This document shows, in pieces, positions 1-5,513 of a stretch of DNA of 13,681 bases (within the stretch, counting starts at the first letter, position 1; every line of letters begins with the position of its first letter). Both the position numbers and the translations under genes were made by a program. Under the pieces are notes generated by a model that had not been told where the DNA came from, made no database searches, and saw nothing but the letters and a program-made list of their open reading frames with translations. The stretch is taken from NCBI GenBank assembly GCA_947178085.1, contig CAMWWS010000032.1, positions 1-13,681 of the forward strand, given 5' to 3'. Origin of the DNA: an uncultured Lachnospiraceae bacterium (GTDB lineage: Bacteria; Bacillota_A; Clostridia; Lachnospirales; Lachnospiraceae).

Positions 1-106
1 AGTATAATATAAATGGAGTATTTCGTACATAATGTTAGTGAAATGATAATTATTTTAAACACATGTAAAGAATTGAAATAGGTTATTTGGTGGTGTAGGA
101 GGCAAA

Positions 107-352
107 ATGGAAGTATTAAGAAAATACATTGATGCGGATAGTCTGATGGCGATAATGACTTTGCCTGAAACTTTTAAAAATCGTAAGCTGGAAGTAATTG
201 TACTTCCGGCAGAAGAACAAGAGAAATCATCCAAGAAAGCGGTAGACATTGAACAGGCTTTACAGTCATTAGTTGGAGCAATTCCTTATACAGATATGTC
301 TTTAGAAGAATTGAGAGAGGAACGGCTTAAAAAGTATGAAAATATTGATTGA
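107..352 (+). CDS. VapB-like antitoxin of a PIN toxin pair
   Basis: An 81-residue protein preceded by a good ribosome binding site (GGAGG just before the ATG). The N-terminus (MEVLRKYIDADSLMAIMTLP) followed by a beta-like stretch (KLEVIVLP) resembles the small antitoxins that precede PIN-domain toxins, in which the N-terminal half binds DNA and the acidic C-terminal tail (LEELREERLKKYENID) would mask the toxin. The next reading frame, a PIN-toxin start, begins inside this gene at 336, a 17-nt overlap typical of translationally coupled toxin-antitoxin pairs. The toxin itself is broken, so this is probably an orphan antitoxin. A TATAAT hexamer at 3-8 could be its -10 box, but the -35 region would lie outside the window. 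Family placement comes from context and general resemblance, not from a diagnostic motif. Confidence 0.7.
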   Translation: MEVLRKYIDADSLMAIMTLPETFKNRKLEVIVLPAEEQEKSSKKAVDIEQALQSLVGAIPYTDMSLEELREERLKKYENID

Positions 353-510
353 CACAAACATCGTGTTAGATGTTATGCTGAAAAGGGAACCGTTCCATAA
401 ATTGTCGCTGGAAATAAGATATGGATGGTGTTGTCACGCGAAATCCTAATGATTATAAAGCAGCAGAAATAAAAGTTTGGAAACCGGAAGAGTTATTGAC
501 CTCTATGTGA
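336..510 (+). pseudogene. PIN-domain (VapC-type) toxin, internally deleted and frameshifted
   Basis: The frame starting at ATG 336 reads MKILIDTNIVLDVMLKREPF, the classic PIN-domain N-terminus with the first catalytic aspartate in IDTN. It continues only to KLSLEI before running out of register and stopping near 450. A second frame from 421 to 510 reads MDGVVTRNPNDYKAAEIKVW followed by KPEELLTSM, which is the normal PIN C-terminal end (D-G-[IV]-V-T-R-N, then the I-x-V-W-x-P-E-x-L tail). An intact protein would have about 130-145 residues; about 55-60 remain, so most of the middle has been deleted and the two ends are out of frame. The toxin should be inactive as a nuclease. The first 28-30 residues could still be made. 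Confidence 0.8.
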
Positions 511-531
511 TGAAGGGTGGAAAATTACCTC

Positions 532-561
532 TTTACAGAGCTCTTCATATTTTGATATAAT
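532..561 (+). promoter_or_regulatory. Promoter of the erm leader transcript
   Basis: TTTACA (532-537) and a perfect TATAAT (556-561) are separated by 18 bases, a good SigA-type promoter. It lies just after the PIN-toxin relic and about 35 bases before the leader-peptide start at 597, so transcription would begin near 568 and give a leader of about 350 nt ahead of erm. It is the best-matching promoter in the 511-918 gap. Confidence 0.65.
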
Positions 562-596
562 ATAGCTATTAAAACATATGGAAAGGTGGCTTACGT

Positions 597-644
597 GTGT
601 TGATTTGTGTTGGACGCATCCGCATCCGTATTCAGGGGCGATAA
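597..644 (+). CDS. Candidate erm leader peptide with R-I-R-I-R stalling motif
   Basis: A 15-codon ORF (GTG start, peptide VLICVGRIRIRIQGR, first residue Met in the cell) with a strong Shine-Dalgarno-like AAAGGTGG (582-589) about 7 bases upstream. A TTG start at 600 is also possible. Codons 7-11 are Arg-Ile-Arg-Ile-Arg (CGC ATC CGC ATC CGT). Macrolide-bound ribosomes are known to stall at +X+ motifs such as the Arg-Leu-Arg of the ErmD leader, so this peptide has the expected sensor sequence. It lies just downstream of a promoter and just upstream of an intrinsic-terminator-like hairpin, as expected for a transcription attenuator of erm. An alternative frame from ATG 578 (30 residues) overlaps it and has a poorer binding site. 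Translation and stalling are inferred. Confidence 0.55.
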   Translation: MLICVGRIRIRIQGR

Positions 645-695
645 AAAAGCAGATATACTGTCTCATGTAAATGGGATTTTTTTGCGTGCGAATAC
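628..695 (+). terminator. Attenuator hairpin in the erm leader
   Basis: The core stem TCTCAT (661-666) / ATGGGA (671-676) has a GTAA loop, one G-T pair, and is followed by seven Ts (677-683). Outside it, A6 (643-648) can pair with the T run, and GTATTC (628-633) pairs perfectly with GAATAC (690-695). The 5' outer arm lies directly after and partly inside the Arg-Ile-Arg codons of the leader peptide. A ribosome stalled there would cover it and weaken the structure. CGCAT at 621-625 could also pair with ATGCG at 704-708. No folding energies were computed. Confidence 0.5.
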
Positions 696-720
696 AAATT
701 ATCATGCGTTATATAATAAT

Positions 721-780
721 AGAAGTGTCTCCAATGGGAGCCACATCTATAGAAGTGTCTCCGATGGGAGACGCATCTAA
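721..780 (+). repeat. Two tandem 30-bp repeats, each a small hairpin
   Basis: Two head-to-tail copies (721-750 and 751-780) share AGAAGTGTCTCC, one variable base, ATGGGAG and CATCTA. The second copy forms a perfect GTCTCC / GGAGAC stem around a GATG loop; the first is weaker because of substitutions in its 3' arm. The repeat length is a multiple of three. An ORF from ATG 671 or 704 to TAG 787 runs through both copies and encodes a duplicated IEVSPMG motif, but it has no visible ribosome binding site, so coding is doubtful. Confidence 0.8.
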
Positions 781-785
781 CAGAT

Positions 786-806
786 AGAAAAAGTCTGTCT
801 TTTTCT
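786..806 (+). other. Perfect hairpin in the erm leader
   Basis: AGAAAAAG (786-793) and CTTTTTCT (799-806) form an 8-bp perfect inverted repeat around a TCTGT loop. There is no terminator-like T-run beyond the arm itself. It lies between the tandem repeat and the second terminator-like hairpin and may be part of the leader folding. Confidence 0.5.
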
Positions 807-828
807 GTATACCTTATTGTATAATTTA

Positions 829-869
829 AGCAGAAAGATTTCCGTTTAGGAGATATTTTCTGCTTTTTT
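829..869 (+). terminator. Second terminator-like hairpin before erm, flanked by 13-bp direct repeats
   Basis: The stem AGCAGAAA (829-836) pairs with TTTTCTGCT (857-865). Inner pairing of GATTTCC with GGAGAT surrounds a GTTTA loop, and a T-run follows (864-869). It is flanked by a near-perfect direct repeat, GTATACCTTATTG at 807-819 and GTATACCTAATTG at 878-890. A TATAAT (820-825) at its upstream edge has no convincing -35 partner. Transcription reaching erm must pass this hairpin, so it could be a second attenuation point or the terminator of the leader RNA. Confidence 0.55.
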
Positions 870-918
870 GTTTACCCGTATACCTAATTGAAAAACGCTT
901 AGGAACGGAGGTATAACT

Positions 919-1725
919 ATGCAAAAAGGCAGAAAACAGCCCAAGTATGACTACAGGGCAAATTTAACGGACTCACAGAACTTTATAACGGATAAAAAAC
1001 TGATTAAGAGAATTATCCGTATTGGCAAAATAAATAAGGAAGATACAGTTATAGAAATCGGAACGGGAAAAGGACATCTGACGGAAGAACTATGTTTAAG
1101 AGGAGGATTTGTGTACTCTATTGAACTTGACTCAAAGCTGTATGAAAACACAAAAGCGAAGCTTAGCCGATTTACGAATCTTAAATTGATTTGGGGAGAT
1201 TTTCTTAAATACTCTCTTCCTGTTAAGGGAAATTACAAAGTTTTTGCTAATATTCCTTATTTTATTACTACGCAGATTGTGGATAAACTGACGGAAGCGC
1301 CTAATCCCGCTACAGACATTTGGCTTGTTATGGCTAAAGGAGCTGCGAAAAGATTTGCGGGCGCTGCAAATGAAACGGAAAAGTCGCTGCTTCTGAAAGT
1401 AAATTGGGATATTGAAGTGGTCTATTATTTCCGCAGGGAAGACTTTCATCCGATACCGTCGGTAGATTCGGTCATGGTGCATTTCGCCAGAAAGCCGGTT
1501 CCTGACTTAAACAAAAGCGAGTATGCGGCATTTAATAAGTTCATATTACATTCAATGAAATATGGCTTTGGTAGGAAGAATAGCCTTCTTAGCAAAAGGC
1601 AGGTAGATATTGCATTAAAGCAGGCAGGTCTGCCCCATGCCCATGAAGACGGCGTGACGCTGTATATTCAATGGCTCTGTTTATTCCGATGCTATCGCCG
1701 TATTTACGGTGATGGAAAATTGTGA
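919..1725 (+). CDS. erm: Erm-family 23S rRNA (adenine-N6) methyltransferase
   Basis: A 268-residue SAM-dependent methyltransferase expected to methylate A2058 of 23S rRNA and so block macrolide, lincosamide and streptogramin B binding. Motifs: SQNF near the N-terminus (19-22), the SAM-binding IEIGTGKGHL (45-54), the acidic end of strand 2 in SIELD (67-71), GDF (93-95), the catalytic NIPY motif (111-114), and the family-typical FRREDFHPIPSVDSV (171-185). SQNF and the small Erm-like C-terminal domain (LYIQWLCLFRCY, 248-259) favour Erm over the housekeeping KsgA. GGAGG lies 7 bases before the ATG. The upstream leader with R-I-R-I-R and hairpins suggests macrolide-inducible attenuation. No terminator is visible before the next gene 79 bases downstream, so read-through into it is possible. 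I cannot assign an Erm class. Confidence 0.93.
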   Translation: MQKGRKQPKYDYRANLTDSQNFITDKKLIKRIIRIGKINKEDTVIEIGTGKGHLTEELCLRGGFVYSIELDSKLYENTKAKLSRFTNLKLIWGDFLKYSLPVKGNYKVFANIPYFITTQIVDKLTEAPNPATDIWLVMAKGAAKRFAGAANETEKSLLLKVNWDIEVVYYFRREDFHPIPSVDSVMVHFARKPVPDLNKSEYAAFNKFILHSMKYGFGRKNSLLSKRQVDIALKQAGLPHAHEDGVTLYIQWLCLFRCYRRIYGDGKL

Positions 1726-1804
1726 TAAATTGGTATTTGTATATTGAGATAAGCTGACATTCGCATGTATTTTTTAGAAGAAAGAGAAACGGAGGTATTT
1801 TACA

Positions 1805-2551
1805 ATGGTTAATGTAAAAGGAAGATGGACTCTTATAACAGGGGCAAGCAGAGGAATCGGATATCAGGCTGCACTATTTATGGCACAGCATGGCAGTAAT
1901 CTTGTATTACATAGCCGAAAGGAAGAGCATTGCCGGAAGGTTCTGGAAGAAGTTCTTGCATTTGGAGTCGATGCTTATGTTGTCACGGCCGAGCTTTCTG
2001 ATTTTTCCGAAGTCGAAAAAATGCTTGAGTATATTGATGAAAAGGGTACACAGATTGATATAGTGTTGAATAATGCGGGCGTTCAGGTTGCATACAGAAA
2101 CGAATATCTGAATACGCCGATGTCGGATTATGATTTAAGCTTCAGAATTAATACAATGGCGCCGATGATGATTTGCTATCACTATCTTCCGAAAATGGCA
2201 GAGAGGGGATTTGGCAGAATTGTTAATACGACAAGTGGGATTACGCTGGACCCACAGCAGGCAGGTTATTCCGCCAGCAAAGCTGCCCTTGATAAAGTTA
2301 CCGTTGATTTGGGCTCGAAGTATGAAGGAACAGACGTAATGATTAACCTTACGGATCCGGGCTGGTGCAGAACGGATTTGGGAGGAAAAAGCGCTCCAAA
2401 TGCTCCTGAAAGCGCAATACCGGGAGTTGTTGTAGGTGCATTTGCGGATGATAAAAAATCGGGTAGGTGTTTTTCGGCAGCAGGCTTTTATGGATTTTCG
2501 ATTGAAGAAGCTGTTAATAAGGCGGAGGCAGAGTTTGCGAGTCCGTATTAA
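1805..2551 (+). CDS. Short-chain dehydrogenase/reductase (SDR), NAD(P)-dependent
   Basis: A 248-residue classical SDR, presumably cytoplasmic, oxidising or reducing an unknown hydroxyl/keto substrate. Visible motifs: the cofactor-binding TGASRGIG (12-19), NNAG (89-92), a catalytic serine in NTTSG (144), and the catalytic pair Y155-x3-K159 in YSASK. The loop DPGWCRTDLGG (184-194) follows, where SDRs carry a PG motif. Length and motif order are those of an intact enzyme. GGAGG at 1791-1795 supports the start. It is followed 53 bases later by two RNA-repair-type nucleotidyltransferase genes on the same strand, so it is probably their operon partner. The sequence does not show what substrate would link a dehydrogenase to RNA repair. 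The specific reaction cannot be predicted. Confidence 0.9.
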   Translation: MVNVKGRWTLITGASRGIGYQAALFMAQHGSNLVLHSRKEEHCRKVLEEVLAFGVDAYVVTAELSDFSEVEKMLEYIDEKGTQIDIVLNNAGVQVAYRNEYLNTPMSDYDLSFRINTMAPMMICYHYLPKMAERGFGRIVNTTSGITLDPQQAGYSASKAALDKVTVDLGSKYEGTDVMINLTDPGWCRTDLGGKSAPNAPESAIPGVVVGAFADDKKSGRCFSAAGFYGFSIEEAVNKAEAEFASPY

Positions 2552-2604
2552 TAAAAAAGAAGATACCGGGGTTACTTATAACATGACAGACAGGAGTGGG
2601 ATAT

Positions 2605-3624
2605 TTGGATTATAAAGCCATTCTACAGCAAACAGAATATGATTTTATAAAGAACAATGAGCATCTTGGAAAACACGTAATTTTACTTGGTCTGGCAGGA
2701 AGTTATTCCTATGGCACTAACGTTGAGGGCAGTGATATAGATATCAGGGGTATTACGCTGAATCAGAAATCTGATTTGATTGGAATTACTCAGTTTGAGC
2801 AGTATGTGGATGAGAATACTGATACGGTAATCTATGCATTCAATAAAATAATTACGCTTTTGCTGAGCTGCAATCCTAATACGATAGAACTTCTGGGACT
2901 TAATACAGAACATTACCTGTATCTCAATGACATTGGAAAGATGCTTCTCGATAATAGAAAGCTTTTTTTATCAAAGCGTGCAATCAATTCCTTTGGCGGT
3001 TATGCAGATGCACAGCTTCGCAGATTACAGAATGCGCTTGCAAGGGATACATTTCCACAGAGCGAAAAGGAGCAGCATATTTTCAATTCGGTAAAGAATG
3101 CTATGCATGATTTTAACAATCATTATAAAAATTTTGAGAATGGAAATCTGGAGATTTTTATTGATAATGCGGTGAATCCGGAGCTCGAAACAGAAATATT
3201 TGTTAATGCTAATTTGACACATTATCCGTTGCGGGATTATTCCGGTATGTGGAATACAATGGCGAATGTAGTCCGTGATTATGAGAAGATTGGAAAGCGC
3301 AATAAGAAGAAAGATGATTTACATCTGAATAAGCATGCGATGCATCTTATAAGGCTTTTTATGATGGCATTGGATATTCTGGAAAAAGGTGAGATAAATA
3401 CATACAGAGAAAAAGAGCATGACCTTCTCATGGACATCCGCTTTGGAAAATGTCAGAAGGAAGACGGGACTTTCCATGAGAGTTTCTACGATATGCTATC
3501 TGACTTTGAAAAGAAATTGCATTATGCAGCAGAGAATACGGATTTACCGGAAGAACCTGATATGTCAAAGGTTCAGGAACTGGTTATGACTATAAATGAA
3601 AGAGTGGTTCGTGATGAAATATGA
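2605..3624 (+). CDS. RlaP-type polymerase-beta nucleotidyltransferase (first copy)
   Basis: A 339-residue protein with a polymerase-beta-fold nucleotidyltransferase domain at its N-terminus: GLAGSYSYGT (G32-S33) followed by the metal-binding GSDIDIRG (D44-x-D46). This arrangement, with RGI following and a long helical C-terminal half, matches the family Pfam calls RlaP (RNA repair pathway DNA polymerase beta family). The TTG at 2605 is preferred because AGGAG at 2592-2596 is correctly spaced; a GTG at 2596 would overlap that site and add three residues. The 3' end overlaps the next gene by 11 bases, implying translational coupling with a second, distinct RlaP. Family knowledge links these enzymes to RNA ligases, fitting rtcB 1.9 kb downstream. 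The substrate, perhaps adding nucleotides to a broken RNA end, is inferred. Confidence 0.85.
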   Translation: MDYKAILQQTEYDFIKNNEHLGKHVILLGLAGSYSYGTNVEGSDIDIRGITLNQKSDLIGITQFEQYVDENTDTVIYAFNKIITLLLSCNPNTIELLGLNTEHYLYLNDIGKMLLDNRKLFLSKRAINSFGGYADAQLRRLQNALARDTFPQSEKEQHIFNSVKNAMHDFNNHYKNFENGNLEIFIDNAVNPELETEIFVNANLTHYPLRDYSGMWNTMANVVRDYEKIGKRNKKKDDLHLNKHAMHLIRLFMMALDILEKGEINTYREKEHDLLMDIRFGKCQKEDGTFHESFYDMLSDFEKKLHYAAENTDLPEEPDMSKVQELVMTINERVVRDEI

Positions 3625-4405
3625 AAAATTTGAAGGACCGGTTGAAGAATTGGTTCTTTTGAAAATTAAAGAGATTGAAGAAAAAGAGCATATTAAGGTT
3701 TTACACGTGATTGAATCCGGCAGCAGAGCGTGGGGCTTTGCTTCTCCGGACAGTGATTATGATGTGAGATTCATTTACATCAGAGACATGGATTTCTATC
3801 TGTCTTTAAGAGATACAAAGGATTTTATTGACTGGGAGCTTAATGAAGTGCTTGATATAAATGGATGGGATTTGAAAAAAGCATTGCAGCATTTTCATAA
3901 ATCCAATGCAACATTATTTGAGTGGAGCAATTCACCGGTGGTTTATTATACGACTGATGCATGGAAAAACCTGTACAGTAAGGTGGCTCAGAATTATTTT
4001 GCATGCAAGCCGTCACTGTATCACTATTATGGTACGGCAAATAAGAATTATCATGAGTATCTGATGGACGACATGGTGAAGTACAAAAAGTATTTTTATG
4101 TGCTTCGTCCGATTCTTGCATGTAAGTGGATTGAAGAAAAGAAGTGTCCTCCTCCGGTATTGTTCGATGAATTAGTTAATGCGGTGCTGGAAGATGATAT
4201 GAAAGCCGCAGTAGAAGATTTACTGGCGAAAAAAGTAAAGATGTCCGAGGCAGATAAAGCCCCTAAGATAGAGAAAATCAATCAGTACATTGAAGAAAAA
4301 CTGTCATATTACAAGGAGTTGGTTGATTCTATGGCAGATGATAGAAATCCTGATTGGGAAGCGTTGGAAAGTGAATTTAGAAAATTGGTAACGGAGGGTC
4401 ATTGA
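3614..4405 (+). CDS. RlaP-type polymerase-beta nucleotidyltransferase (second copy)
   Basis: A 263-residue nucleotidyltransferase of the RlaP/YcgL type. The motif ESGSRAWGFASPDSDYDVRF holds the G36-S37 signature and the metal-binding D48-x-D50, followed by the family-typical FIYIR and a helical C-terminal region. The start at ATG 3614 follows GAAAGAGTGG at a suitable distance and overlaps the previous stop codon. An in-frame ATG at 3596 would add six residues but has no comparable site. It clearly differs from the first copy (shorter; SGSRAWG instead of AGSYSYG), so the two are paralogues with possibly different substrates rather than a recent duplication. Its 3' end is followed by an intergenic stretch and a convergent toxin gene. 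With rtcB and prfH further on, it completes a likely RNA-repair gene set. Confidence 0.88.
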   Translation: MKYEKFEGPVEELVLLKIKEIEEKEHIKVLHVIESGSRAWGFASPDSDYDVRFIYIRDMDFYLSLRDTKDFIDWELNEVLDINGWDLKKALQHFHKSNATLFEWSNSPVVYYTTDAWKNLYSKVAQNYFACKPSLYHYYGTANKNYHEYLMDDMVKYKKYFYVLRPILACKWIEEKKCPPPVLFDELVNAVLEDDMKAAVEDLLAKKVKMSEADKAPKIEKINQYIEEKLSYYKELVDSMADDRNPDWEALESEFRKLVTEGH

Positions 4406-4451
4406 CCAATATAGTCAAAACACATTTTTAAAGGAAGGAAATATAAAGTTT

Positions 4452-4484
4452 ATGAAAAATATAGTTATGGGCTCAAAATCATGA
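4452..4484 (+). CDS. Tiny ORF behind a ribosome-binding-site-like sequence
   Basis: Ten codons (MKNIVMGSKS) follow AAAGGAAGG (4430-4438), 13 bases upstream, longer than ideal. The ATGAAAA start resembles the rtcB start region further on, so it may be a decayed gene start left when the toxin-antitoxin pair was inserted. Its 3' half forms one arm of the hairpin at 4467-4490. Apart from this and the hairpin, 4406-4600 shows nothing recognisable. Confidence 0.2.
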   Translation: MKNIVMGSKS

Positions 4485-4490
4485 GTCCAT
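4467..4490. terminator. Hairpin between convergent RlaP and toxin genes
   Basis: ATGGGCTCA (4467-4475) pairs with TGAGTCCAT (4482-4490) around a six-base loop; the stem has one G-T pair. It lies between the ends of the plus-strand nucleotidyltransferase gene and the minus-strand toxin gene, where a bidirectional terminator would be expected. The T-tracts are weak on both sides (ATTTTT some bases away on the minus strand), so efficiency is doubtful. Confidence 0.45.
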
Positions 4491-4600
4491 TATTTGTATA
4501 ATGAACACATAAGCCAATATATGAGAAGTAATATGCGCTCCCTTTGGGATTGTCAATCTGACCCTGCAATACCGATAAGGTGGAGATTTTGAAGTCAGGT

Positions 4601-4873
4601 TTACATATTGAGTACATCAGCATGCGTTCCGGTACGGATAAGGTACAACTCTTCATTATAAACTCGATAAATCAATAGCCAGTCCGGAGCAATGTGACAC
4701 TCTCTTTCTCCTGCGTGGTTTCCTGATAAGTTGTGGTCTTGATTTTTTACTGGTAAGGGTGCAGGAATACGCAGAGTATCAATAACAACTTGAAGCAGAT
4801 GCATATCATAGCCACGTTTCAGGCACAACTTATAATCCTTTTTAAATTTCGTCGAGGTATTTAATTTTAGCAT
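4601..4873 (-). CDS. yafQ: YafQ-family mRNA interferase toxin (RelE/ParE superfamily)
   Basis: A 90-residue RelE-superfamily toxin expected to cut mRNA in the ribosomal A site. It aligns by eye with E. coli YafQ over KKDYKL, QDHNLSG, ERECHIAPDWLLIYRV and RTGTHADVL. The four active-site residues known for YafQ all have counterparts: H47 (QDH), H60 (CHI), D64 (APDW) and H84 (GTH), so the toxin should be active. It starts 3 bases after the antitoxin stop, in the usual antitoxin-first order. The pair is on the opposite strand to the surrounding RNA-repair genes and separates rlaP from rtcB, suggesting later insertion. The toxin acts on translating ribosomes, which may be relevant beside ribosome-rescue genes, but that link is speculation. 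Confidence 0.9.
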   Translation of the reverse strand: MLKLNTSTKFKKDYKLCLKRGYDMHLLQVVIDTLRIPAPLPVKNQDHNLSGNHAGERECHIAPDWLLIYRVYNEELYLIRTGTHADVLNM

Positions 4874-4876
4874 GGC

Positions 4877-5098
4877 TTATTCCTCAGACAGCATAGCTAG
4901 GAAATCAGAAGTAGAGCCGTTAAAATGTTCTCCTGCACCACTATTAATCATTGCCTGAACCTCTGCCATTGCTTCTAAGGTTTCCGTGTTTGGTATTTCA
5001 TCTGATAAAGATGCACCCTGCAAATAGGGGATAACATAAAGTAGTTTGGCATCTGATATTTGGTCTATCAGACTTTTGGCTAATTCACGATTGCTCAT
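4877..5098 (-). CDS. RelB/DinJ-type antitoxin partner of YafQ
   Basis: A 73-residue acidic protein directly upstream of the toxin, the two genes 3 bases apart. The C-terminal half (ETLEAMAEVQAMINSG, then STSDFLAML) resembles the toxin-wrapping tail of RelB/DinJ antitoxins. The N-terminus (MSNRELAKSLIDQI ... YVIPYLQG) is not the usual ribbon-helix-helix opening of DinJ, so the DNA-binding or dimerisation half may be of a different type. AAAGGAAG precedes the start by about 8 bases on the minus strand. It should neutralise the toxin and repress the operon. The assignment rests strongly on pairing with the recognisable toxin. Confidence 0.82.
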   Translation of the reverse strand: MSNRELAKSLIDQISDAKLLYVIPYLQGASLSDEIPNTETLEAMAEVQAMINSGAGEHFNGSTSDFLAMLSEE

Positions 5099-5231
5099 AG
5101 TATATACTTCCTTTCATGGTTATTGTATTCGGTTTTAGGATGATTATTCCTTGTTTTGATTGTCACGCTCTCCATGCATTCATCAACTATCATTTTGATA
5201 TAACTATTTACATTTTCCACTGTACACAAAA

Positions 5232-5240
5232 AGTATATCA
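5232..5240 (-). promoter_or_regulatory. Possible extended -10 promoter of the toxin-antitoxin pair
   Basis: On the minus strand, TGATATACT matches an extended -10 box (TG-n-TATACT; the hexamer is at 5232-5237). No good -35 hexamer is seen, as is common with extended -10 promoters. It would give a leader of roughly 125 nt before the antitoxin. An unusual amount of AT-rich, near-palindromic sequence surrounds it. Evidence is weak. Confidence 0.35.
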
Positions 5241-5307
5241 TAAATCAAGCATTACGTACATGATAAATATATCAATAAGAACTATGAGATTTGGGAAATT
5301 GGGGTAA

Positions 5308-5362
5308 TCAGCGGATAAAAACTTGCATATTTCAGATATTTGTGCTAACATATAACCGCTGA
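5308..5362 (+). promoter_or_regulatory. rtcB-operon promoter framed by a 7-bp inverted repeat
   Basis: TTGCAT (5323-5328) and TAACAT (5346-5351) are 17 bases apart, and the -10 carries a TG-n extension (TG at 5343-5344). Transcription should start near 5358. The promoter sits between perfect inverted repeats TCAGCGG (5308-5314) and CCGCTGA (5356-5362), which could be operator half-sites for an unknown regulator. A GG-N10-GC spacing (GG at 5313-5314, TTGCA at 5323-5327) also fits the core of a sigma-54 promoter, but the -24 box is poor. Confidence 0.6.
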
Positions 5363-5401
5363 ACAATAAACATTGAATTATAAAGAAAAGGAGGGCTTAC
5401 C

Positions 5402-5482
5402 ATGCAGAACAATACAATAATCAATAACAGAATAATGAAACTGACAATCAAAGGTACGTCACTCCTTGAGTCTTACAGATAA
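5402..5482 (+). CDS. Leader peptide ORF upstream of rtcB
   Basis: A 26-codon ORF with one of the strongest ribosome binding sites in the window (AAAAGGAGGG ending at 5395, six bases before the ATG). The peptide begins MQNNTIINNRIMKL, continues TIKGTSLLESYR and resembles no family I know. It lies about 45 bases after the likely transcription start and ends 17 bases before a strong intrinsic terminator, the layout of a transcription-attenuation leader. Its codons 16-18 (CAAAGGT, 5449-5455) are complementary to the 5' arm of that terminator. It has no run of one regulatory amino acid, so amino-acid-specific control is unlikely. General translation failure, for example ribosome damage, would fit better. 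This role is inferred. Confidence 0.6.
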   Translation: MQNNTIINNRIMKLTIKGTSLLESYR

Positions 5483-5513
5483 TTAGAAAGAGGAAGTGTA
5501 AAAAGCACCTTTG
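5449..5513 (+). promoter_or_regulatory. Candidate antiterminator structure in the rtcB leader
   Basis: CAAAGGT (5449-5455, inside the leader ORF) is fully complementary to ACCTTTG (5507-5513, terminator 5' arm and loop). In the same register, CACTCCT (5460-5466) pairs with AGGAAGTG (5491-5498) with one bulged base. Together they form a long-range stem that cannot coexist with the terminator at 5500-5527. Translation through the leader ORF would keep the 5' arms unpaired and favour termination. Failure to translate it would favour read-through. The complementarity is visible; stability and function are untested. Confidence 0.45.

Noticed and set aside
578..670. A 30-codon ORF (ATG 578) overlapping the erm leader peptide
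   Set aside because: It lacks a well-placed ribosome binding site (the good AAAGGTGG lies inside it) and its sequence shows no family or regulatory motif; the GTG 597 frame fits better.
721..780. A two-unit repeat as a minimal CRISPR
   Set aside because: The copies are directly adjacent with no spacers, and no cas genes are present.
671..787. A possible 38-residue peptide containing the duplicated IEVSPMG motif
   Set aside because: No ribosome binding site precedes ATG 671 or 704. The peptide repeat is a direct consequence of the 30-bp DNA repeat, so it was not called as a gene.
919..1725. Housekeeping KsgA/RsmA instead of Erm
   Set aside because: SQNF, NIPY and the small Erm-like C-terminal end, together with an R-I-R-I-R leader, point to Erm.
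5116..5307. A 63-residue plus-strand ORF before the rtcB promoter
   Set aside because: It has no binding site, an unconvincing composition, and lies in the AT-rich divergent promoter region of the toxin-antitoxin pair.
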